Assembly (NCBI GenBank): GCA_025738555.1
Contig: JAOVFP010000007.1
Coordinates: forward strand, 2,294,001 to 2,358,000
Direction of reading: 5' to 3'
Length of the DNA stretch: 64,000 bases
DNA from: Cyathus striatus
Lineage: Eukaryota > Basidiomycota > Agaricomycetes > Agaricales > Nidulariaceae
Of the stretch, positions 56,728 through 64,000 are shown piece after piece. The first letter of the stretch is position 1. Each line of letters starts with the position of its first letter. The notes beneath the pieces were generated by a model, which was not told the origin of the DNA, did no database searches, and saw only the letters and a program-made list of their open reading frames with translations. A program made the translations under genes and the position numbers.

Positions 56728-56830
56728 GTTTTCATGTTCATAGCTTGTGATAAATATAGTAGAAAACGCCACAAAAGGATGATTCAGTTGTCTATCATAG
56801 CGCACTCCTCGCCACAAGGCAACACGAGGA

Positions 56831-57245
56831 TGTTTCATCACTTAGATCTATACACTACAACGCCCAGTGATTTTTTTTACAAATAACCCCACAATAGGAC
56901 CTACAGCATCAATTATACTGTCTCGTTATGGCTTATGTGGAAATGGAATTGGAAGATAGGCACATGGTTGTACTACAAAGCTTCGTCATCGAGTGCGCGC
57001 GAAGCAACATGAATTACGCACGCGTTAAAACAGCTTTTTACATATCAAGCGGGAAGTCTACATTACAATATCTGACTCTTACAATGTGGGCGCAAGTACA
57101 ATAGCATCCGGCTTCTGTCAGAATAACACCTTCCGAAGCTTCCCCATCAGGTGCACGCGAAGCAACATGGATTAAGCAACCTTGCTTCTCAGGTCAGAAC
57201 AACAGCTTCCCGCGCCGCGAAGCAACATGGATTAAGCATGATGTG
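56831..57245. other. Spacer of the inverted repeat, shared upstream region of the twin genes
   Basis: 415 bp with three imperfect copies of a motif containing GCGAAGCAACATG (about 57000, 57159 and 57220), the last two extending to GCGAAGCAACATGGATTAAG. Their position between two divergent promoters suggests regulatory elements or the remains of a short tandem repeat. Confidence 0.5.
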
Positions 57246-57348
57246 TCCTCGTGTTGTCTTGTGGCGAGGAGTGCGCTATGATAGACAACTGAATCATCCT
57301 TTTGTGGCGTTTTCTACTATATTTATCACAAGCTATGAACATGAAAAC

Positions 57349-57359
57349 GTATAAATACC
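57349..57359 (+). promoter_or_regulatory. TATA box of twin gene, right copy
   Basis: GTATAAATACC, identical to the mirror copy, 139 bp before the ATG at 57498. The leader contains a small tandem repeat, CTACAACAATCTTACAACAA. Confidence 0.6.
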
Positions 57360-57497
57360 ACCTATTTTCACTGCTCTCCTCACCAATCTTCATCCTCAAA
57401 TCAATAAATCTACAGTCCTACAACAATCTTACAACAATCTTACAACAGCCTCACCACATTGTTACCACCTCTATCTACAACCAGCTCAACCGTTAGT

Positions 57498-57992
57498 ATG
57501 TCAAACCAAGACAACCAGTGGCGTGCTTTCGAACACACTCGATATCCGAGCCGGAACGGGTTGATTTCAGGAGAATTCTGTTATCGTCACAATGACCAGT
57601 ACGGAACTATGATTAAATTCGTCTATAACCAAGGTGCAGATGGTTCTATAACAGTGACACGCGAAGGAGATGCCTATAGTTTCTATAAAATCGACCGCAC
57701 CCATAACTCCCTCTTAGCACAAGGGGTTAATCGACTCCAACAAGGATACAGTTTGAATTGTCCCATAAGTGTATTCTTGCCATCGGATCACATCGTCCAA
57801 GGAACGCGCCCTTTAACACTGATACCTTACACAGATAATTTGAGCCAGGAAGTAATGGGTATGAAATGGAAGAGAAATGACGCTCAATGTTTGGAGGTAT
57901 GCCACCCAATGTTAATATTTTACTGTTACCATTATATCGACTGAATTTGGGCACCAGTGCCATTCGTTTGACAGGATCGCCTTTGTTACTAG
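57498..57992 (+). CDS. Twin gene, right copy, unknown protein of about 138 aa
   Basis: Exon 1 is 57498-57896 (phase 0, 133 codons), intron 57897-57974 (GTATGC to ACAG, 78 bp), exon 2 57975-57992. ATG at 57498 is chosen over the upstream non-ATG extension because of the TATA box and leader. Recognisable stretches are GLISGEFCYRHNDQYGTMIK, GDAYSFYKIDRTHNSLLAQG and CPISVFLPSDHIVQG. The mixed, beta-rich look (alternating hydrophobic residues) suggests a small globular domain. No known family is identified. Identity of both copies to the base suggests a very recent inverted duplication or arm-to-arm gene conversion. Confidence 0.6.
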
Positions 57993-58428
57993 GGAGGCGC
58001 ATTGGAATAGAAGTATAATTGAAACATTGTACATGTTGCGTCCAGAAACCTTCATGCGTAAGTAATTCTCCACCACTGTTCACATTTAGAATGCGACGAA
58101 TCTGATTTGTTGTTAGCGATCGTGGCCCATTATTTAATACTGACCTTCTTATACAATATAACGTATTGAACACGTTGAAAAAAGGTAACCAAGAACTATG
58201 TCAATATGTACTCACCGTCAACAAGTGTCCCAATGGTTCCGAACTGTATTTCTCCGCCCTTTATGCCAATTGTTTGTGTACCAACTACCGTGTTTCATTC
58301 TCGTAATCTGTTACCAAATACACATATGTTTTTGTTATAAAACTTTGAACTTAATATTCAAGCCAACTACTTAGCTGTTATAGCTTCCGAGCAATTCAAT
58401 ATTTGTTATATTGGTAAGTTTTACTTTG

Positions 58429-58779
58429 GGACTTTGAGCTGGTACCTGAGTGACGATTATCGTTGTGTTCACTTGGGACCAACTTGGAACACACTTGTAG
58501 ATATGCTGCTAACATCAACACTAGTCAGATCTACCTCTCATGGAGGTTTTGAAACGACATGAAAGCACGCACACACAATATGCTTACAAATTGTAACGGA
58601 GCTGTTACACTGGATCTGATCATCGGTAGCGTGCTTCCAGTCATGCCCAACTTGTACACCTGGACACACAGGAATCCTAATCCATTAGTCGTTTCTGATC
58701 GATGTTGTGATCTCTTCGTGGGTACGTTGACTGTGCATTACATATATAAAGGAAAATCTCCGAACAACTGGCACATCCG
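58429..58779. other. Intergenic, nothing recognised
   Basis: Sequence just outside the inverted repeat. It presumably contains the promoter of the short F-box-like fragment that follows (CATATATAAAG at 58741-58751 is TATA-like, about 30-40 bp before its ATG). Confidence 0.4.
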
Positions 58780-58902
58780 ATGTCGTTTTTCTTCCCTCCT
58801 GAAATCGAAGACGAAATATTTCGATGCGCCGTCAGGATAAGTCCCTTCTACCAGACAGACGCACACTTGTGTACAGTGTCCAAGCACGTTCGATCGTGGT
58901 AA
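58780..58902 (+). CDS. F-box-like N-terminal fragment or first exon
   Basis: ATG at 58780 opens MSFFFPPEIEDEIFRCAV, then DAHLCTVSKHVRSW, and meets TAA at 58900-58902. The pattern LPPEIxxxIF..., LCxVSKHVxxW is that of the short F-box-like domain found at the start of many basidiomycete proteins. A donor-like GTAAGAAG begins inside the last Trp codon (58899), so this may be exon 1 of a spliced gene, but no acceptor giving a convincing continuation was found before 59200. Most likely a remnant. Confidence 0.45.
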   Translation: MSFFFPPEIEDEIFRCAVRISPFYQTDAHLCTVSKHVRSW

Positions 58903-59209
58903 GAAGACACTATCACCATATCAGACGCTCCGTTGAACTTTCAATATAGTGTAGAACCAATATTATATTAAACTCTCTAGTTTTATGGCGATACAGAAAA
59001 AGATCTATACAATCTTCCCGAGCGCGAATGCTTAATTCATGAAAGTAAATTCAAAATTCCAAGCCCAAATTGTTCTTTCGATCTAATGTGAAGAATACTT
59101 TCGATTTGCACAGGCATTGAGCATCTGCTCCTGGGACATCAATTTTATGTTGAATCCATCGTTTGACATATTGCAGCGTTACCATTTCACACTCCCAGCA
59201 CTTATATGT
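58903..59209. other. Intergenic, nothing recognised
   Basis: AT-rich sequence. The DUF6699 duplication begins abruptly at about 59210. Confidence 0.4.
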
Positions 59210-60050
59210 CTACGATATGCGGAGGGGGAAGTGATAGCAGCCTCGGAGGGAGGGAGTAACATACTCCTCCCTTCTGTCTTTCAGACATTTTGCTCGATTG
59301 TCCTCACTGACATGCGTTGGTGCCTGGTGTCCGATTTCGACTCCGTAGTGCACCCATGGAATGATACAGCCCTCCTCTGCTTCATCCTAAAGCATATTGA
59401 ACCCAAAGCAACTCCTCTCTTTGACCCCTTGGACTCTCTCCCAACCTTGCACCCGCACACGCACTCGTAGGCCTAGCAACCCTCCTCAGTGGAGGTAGTG
59501 GGACAAGCCAACTCGGCACGTGCGCCTAGTTCGAATACGACAGTGGAAGAATAGAAACGAGGGTGAAGGTCCCGTACGGTGGGACCCATGTGCGTGTAGA
59601 GTGCCGCTGGCCAGGAGGTTGGTTGGTGCCAGGGTGAGGAGGGGGCTTGCTATTGACTAGCGGGGGCGTTTGATGGGGAAGTGGGTGCTTTCCAGGAGGA
59701 GTATAGGCATAGAAGCTGGGAGGGGGAGGCTACCTCGTACTGAGGGACCGAATGCGGGGTTGGACCAGCCTGATTTGGTGTCGTTGCCTGCGGGAGTTTT
59801 GCATGGTCTGAAGAATATGTGCTACTGAGACTATGATCGAGGGAGGAAGATGTTGGAGTAGGAGAAGAGGTGGTAGGGAGGAGGGAAATGGAAGGGGGGA
59901 GAAGGGAAGGAGGGAGGAACGGTGCTTGGCCTTGAGTGGGAGGAGGATGTAATCGTTGTGCTGTTGGCCAGAGAATACAGCTAAGATCGTCTGTTGTACG
60001 ACCAGATTCACATCAGTATTATTCGTAGGCGATATAAAAATACGCACTGT
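59210..60050 (-). pseudogene. DUF6699-family pseudogene lacking the C-terminal domain (copy k)
   Basis: Collinear with 2270-3110. On the minus strand the 5' part (LVVQQTILAVFSGQQHNDYI) is followed by SSLLPFSPLPFPSSLPPLLL, QIRLVQPRIRSLSTR, the Pro-rich middle and the Arg/Ser part, then it stops at 59210. The C-terminal DUF6699 domain is missing. Frames are broken as in copy b, so both descend from one already damaged unit or were damaged alike. Confidence 0.55.
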
Positions 60051-60375
60051 TCATCTAAACATATCCGCCGTAGCCCAAACCTATCCTTGAGCGCCTATAC
60101 AAGCAGTCCCATGTCTTCGAATCACACAGGCCCTTTTCGTGCGTATGATTTGCTGTCAAGTAGAATGGTAGTAAGTGGATAGAGGGAGAAAGTGACTTAA
60201 GAGAGGTAGTAAATCGCGGTGAGAGAACGACGGGCGAGGTCGGGAATTGCCTAAACGCGTGACTTCCATCTCGGCCCAGGCCCCAGACCCGTTGGCACGA
60301 GGCCCCCGCCGCCTTTAGGCTTTCGGCAACTGCACGCATCTACATAAACTCTCTCATCGCTTTCACTATCTCGAC
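60051..60375 (-). repeat. 5'-flank of copy k, with deletion
   Basis: Matches 3111-3404, then jumps to the equivalent of 4125 at about 60372 (TTTCACTATC joined to TCGACATCTG). About 720 bp is missing relative to the 3-4 kb copy. Confidence 0.55.
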
Positions 60376-61460
60376 ATCTGCGATTACTTATTTTGCCACG
60401 AGATCAGGTGAGAACACCAGTTCTCGAGCTTTCGCACATGGCTTTCACTGGCACCGGAGTTCGAAGTATCGCAGGTGGAAATGGATATTGTTCGTTCTTT
60501 CATGCTCTTCGAGTAAATGTGGCCTTTCAGTACTCAGTTTAGAATCGTTAATAATCAGGGGAGATGATGGACACCAATCGTCAGCTTCGTTGTCGGAAGT
60601 GTCGGTTTGCCAGACTAGATAGTAACCGAAATGTGAACAAGTGCATTCGCCTCACGAGTTGAAGATTCAGTAAATACAACATGTGTGCCTCACTGCGCAA
60701 GGACACCCCAAGCTCTTAAGCACGACACTGAAACATGCTTAAGTGTGTGTACGGTCGTAGTGATCAGAAGACAAGCGTACACATAGTAAAATATTCTTTT
60801 CTGGTGGATTCATCTGACACTCAGAAGCTTGGATAGCATTAATGTCTCATTGATCCTCGACTTGTGAACCAAACACAATTTCGAAGAGCCATGGGATACT
60901 CATATTTATAAGTCGCGTGCCCCGTGCCCCTCATGGATGTTCGCTCGCATCTTCCACGCGAAGATGTACAACTATAAAAGTATTGTACTTGCTTTTTCTA
61001 ACATAGCGCTGTATGTGAAAGTTGAACTTATAATTAGTTCTTTGACAGCGACAGTATGAATGTCAACCCGTGGGTTCAGACTCCAGAGGCAAGATCCGTC
61101 TTCGATTCAACAAGGAACAAAGTGGAGCAGGAAGATGTGGCAATAAAATAGAATACAAACCAAGAATACCATAAATACGAGATATATAGTGTATATGGTA
61201 GCAATCACGTCCACATCAACTACCTACAGTAAGTTGTGCAGAGTATGATACGGAAAGTACGTCTTGAATACAAAAATAGGGCGGTAGGAGTTATCCTAGT
61301 GTCCTAACGCGACTTCCTACATAATACCGCGACAGTCTGCAGTTACTTATGACAAACTGTAGAGAACATCAGTTCAGGGGGAAAAGAAGGGAATAAAAGA
61401 GACGCACCAGTATCGATACATTTAACTTTAAACTTCCTTCAATGAGACGTATTCGTATTT
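60376..61460 (+). repeat. Segmental duplication of 4120-5240
   Basis: Contains the same NLR-type promoter remnant (TATTGTACTTGCTTTTTCTA, then GTGAAAGTTGAACTTATAAT) followed by the DUF6699 3' flank. No NLR gene follows here either. Confidence 0.55.
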
Positions 61461-61469
61461 GTATTACGT

Positions 61470-62950
61470 GACGTTCCAAAACGCACAGACCACCGTCATC
61501 TATCGCTCCCGACGACGACGAATACACCTTCATGCTCGTGCCCCTTCCCCTCCCTGACATTCTACAACAGAACACCTTCACCTTTTCCTCGTCTTCAACT
61601 CCCATCCACCACGTCCCCCTACAACCCCCACAACCCCCACAAATACGTGTTCCTCACCCCAAATATCGACTCTCAACACTCCACACCCAAGTAATCCCCT
61701 ATCCCCCGCACACCTAACAGTCGTCGCTCTACTCAGAGCTTCCCTCTCCCTCTAACCCAACGCATCCATAATGTTCAAGCTGCCACATTAGTCCTTGGAA
61801 CTCTCCGTATAAGCATAAGAGCATATCGGAAATTGTGATTCCGCTGGTGTACTGAAGCGTATTGGGATTGGCATGGTAGGAAGGGGTACGTGAGGGAGAG
61901 GGATTGGAGAGGGGGTAGGAGTGCGAGTTGGTATAGTGTTATTTGGGTGATAGAAGGGGGAGGCCCGGGAGGGGAGAGGTACGGGTCATATGTGATGCTG
62001 TGGTGGCCTCCAGCGTCCAAATACGAGGATATGTTGCGTTTTTGCGTTGGGTTAGGGATATCGAGCGGGAGCGCCAGGGACTCTGAGGTAAAAGGGAGAG
62101 CGGCCTAGGAAAGAAGGAGCAACGTACTCCCTCCATTCACTTCGCTGAACGCGTTGGTTCCCCTGTTCTGACTTTGACTCCTCGGCGCACTAATCGAATG
62201 ATGCACCCCCCCTCCCCCTCCACCTCTATGCCGAACCCAAAACGGCTCCTCCTACCACACCCATGAGCTCTCACCTAACCATGGTTCTGCACTTAGTAAT
62301 CTCGCGAAAGAACTCTGGTGGTGGGACTAGCCAACTTGGCAGAGTGCGATAGAGGGGGAAGAAACGAAGGAGACCCGAACATCCCATATCGTTTGACTTG
62401 TCGGCGTGTGGAGTGCTGCTGGCCAGGAACTACGTGGGTGCCAGGGAGAGGAGGGGGCTTGCTATGGACTAGTAGGTGTGTTCCATGGAGATATGGGTGG
62501 CTAGAGGGAGTGGTGTGTATGGGCTTCGTGGTACGTTGTTGCTTCCTGCGGAGGGAGCGAAAGCGGGGGTGGGCCAGCCGGATTGGGGGACGTTGCCCGC
62601 AGGAGTTGACCACAGTCTGTGCGTGAAGCGTGTGAATGTGACTGGAATCAACGGAGGGAGGGAGATAGTGAGGATGATGGCGAGGGGGAGACGACATGGG
62701 AGAGGGAGAGGGAGAAGGGAGGGGAGAAGGGAGGGGAGAAGGGAGGGAAGGAACATACGGTCATTGAGCCTGGGGGGGAAGAGGGATGTCATCTTTTGCT
62801 GTTGTACGCTTAGGAATGTCGCGAACTGAACATATGTTGTACGGTCGCATCGGTGTAGGCAGTAGAGTGGTAGGGGAGCACGTACTACTCATTGATGCAA
62901 GTCCGCCTTCCACGCAGCTATTTGAGAGCGACCCATGCATTCGTATCACA
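61470..62950 (-). pseudogene. DUF6699-family pseudogene, full-length order (copy l)
   Basis: On the minus strand from 62949: SPTTLLPTPMRPYNICSVRD, a polar low-complexity stretch, HTLHAQTVVNSCGQRPPIRL, Pro-rich sequence, SESLALPLDI, YLDAGGHHSITYDPYLSPPG (about 62030-61965), then the DUF6699 domain to a VLRVD motif at about 61670. All blocks of the complete family gene are present but in several frames. The 62690-62760 part is a GGGAGGGGAGAA tandem run. Together with 31322-32674 it allows the full gene plan to be reconstructed by eye. Confidence 0.55.
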
Positions 62951-62999
62951 AAGATGTATTGTATGTGTATTATTTGACGTCAAAAGGATGTGTAGTAGG

Positions 63000-64000
63000 A
63001 CTTAGAGTCCAGAGGGAGGAAGAGATTTAGAGAGGAAGGAAATCGCGATGAGAGAACGACGAACAGACCGCAATTGGGCGGAGGAAGGGACAGTGACGGG
63101 CGTTGCCAAGCTTGTGACTTTACCACGGTCCGTTCCAACTCCGGTCGGCGCGAGGCTGCCACGCGCTTCTAAGCTCTCACAGATCTCGCCGCCGCTATTA
63201 CTATCTCTCCAGCACTTCCTTTCTTCTTCTCAGTGTTTCGCATACGTACGATAGTATTGGGTGATACTATCATGAAGCGCAATAGGGTAGTTGAAAGAGG
63301 TGCAACATCGGATCCTGGTGCTGGGGTAGGTTGCTCGGATCGGAGGTACCGGTAAGTGCTTAAGATCACGTTGAAACTACCTATGTCATCGCTTCTTCAC
63401 TCAGTACACAAACTAGATTGACTCAAAAAGCTGTGAAGTAGCGTACTTGTATCGCGTTGTGTAGAAATAAAGATGTTATATCACCACTTTTGTGGCTAGA
63501 GAATATTGGCGATGTGTTGCTTGCCAGCCTGGCAGGTAGTTACTACCCAAGATCCTCTTCTGAGGAAATCGCACAGTCACTAGAGTATATTCTGCCGCAA
63601 CATAAACCAGAACAAGATTCTAAAATCGATGTCATTGACAGCAGCAACACGGCAAACAGCAACGATGACCGCACACCTGATAGTTGGCCAAGCGTGACGC
63701 GTGGATGGAAGCAAGATATGGGAGCTTTATGGACAACTGGTACATATATTACCTATACTGCATTTTCTAAGAGCTTGCGGATCGAGACGGTACTAGGCCA
63801 GAGATTGAGCAACTAACACGTATAGGTAGGAGCCTTTCCACATTCGTACAGCCATTTACATGGCTCCGCTTTACACATTACAACTTATGTTCATCGATAT
63901 TTGGCGTGTGAACCAAACGCAATTGAAAAGATTGTTGGATACTCATGTTTTTAAGTTGCGTGCCCCGTGCCCTTCATGTGTATAGAACTTCACTGGCAAC
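63000..64000 (+). repeat. DUF6699 5'-flank and linker towards an NLR promoter, cut by window end
   Basis: 63010-63300 is the family 5' flank. 63360-63900 matches 7400-7960. 63950-64000 (GCGTGCCCCGTGCCC, CACTGGCAAC) matches 20105-20153, which in the NLR2 locus lies 106 bp before the ATG. An open frame at 63457-63816 (PRSSSEEIAQSLEYILPQHK, then DSKIDVIDSSNTANSNDDRT) is intact here but broken at 7.6 kb. It has no known family and an uncertain start. Confidence 0.5.

Larger units (their letters stand above)
55648..56830 (+). repeat. Left arm of large inverted repeat (1183 bp)
   Basis: The reverse complement of 57246-58428, with the centre at 57038. The encoded proteins are identical and the only difference noticed is one base near the inner end (ACAAGGCAAC against ACAAGACAAC). 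Outside the arms similarity stops abruptly. Confidence 0.9.
57246..58428 (-). repeat. Right arm of large inverted repeat (1183 bp)
   Basis: Reverse complement of 55648-56830. The outer end reads GGTAAGTTTTACTTTG; no terminal target duplication is evident outside the arms. Confidence 0.9.

Overview
The window is from a filamentous fungus, most likely an Agaricomycete (Basidiomycota). The grounds are short introns of about 47-80 bp, an NB-ARC/TPR (fungal NLR-like) gene cluster, F-box genes with the basidiomycete-type core LSPISRIPVEILSEIF, many copies of a basidiomycete Pro-rich family that I recognise as DUF6699, and a transposon ORF family typical of mushroom genomes. It is a repeat-rich, gene-poor region. 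Family names come from recognition only; no search was run.

Layout. 1-8.2 kb: degenerate DUF6699 copies (minus strand) with their conserved flanks. 8.2-25.3 kb: three tandem, same-strand NB-ARC/TPR genes. NLR1 (8267-12873) is nearly complete, with 24 TPR units and one in-frame stop at the P-loop. NLR2 has lost most of its NB domain and NLR3 has many stops. A DUF6699 block sits between NLR1 and NLR2. About 8.6-25.8 kb is almost devoid of CpG. 26-30.5 kb: a dispersed repeat, a 1.45-kb TIR element carrying arrays of a GGCAACGTCA motif, and an F-box pseudogene. 31-37.7 kb: the best plus-strand DUF6699 copy (one in-frame stop, one frameshift), a 5'-truncated LINE tail and more DUF6699 fragments. 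38.7-40.2 kb: an unidentified spliced gene with a VIIIEDTPPPSP motif. 40.4-43.8 kb: DUF6699 fragments, including a CpG-rich paralogue of the CpG-poor block at 18-19.8 kb. 44.3-45 kb: a DDE transposase remnant split by a 270-bp MITE. 45.9-47.3 kb: an intact F-box gene. 48-54.1 kb: a family of TIR elements with 9-bp target duplications, the largest carrying a broken transposon ORF. 54.3-54.9 kb: a Tc1/mariner-type MITE. 55.6-58.4 kb: a near-perfect inverted repeat (two 1183-bp arms, 415-bp spacer) carrying two identical, divergent small genes with TATA boxes. 59.2-64 kb: a partial duplication of the 2-8 kb region, ending in the flank that precedes NLR2.

The main process visible is genome defence by mutation. 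Whole blocks have lost CpG by C-to-T change on either strand, several TGA stops are best explained as former CGA codons, and a nine-unit tandem array varies only at CpG sites. DUF6699 units and NLR promoters travel together as a segmental-duplication module. Plausibly functional genes are the F-box gene at 45.9 kb, the twin genes at 56-58 kb and perhaps the 38.7-kb gene; NLR1 is one nonsense codon from intact.
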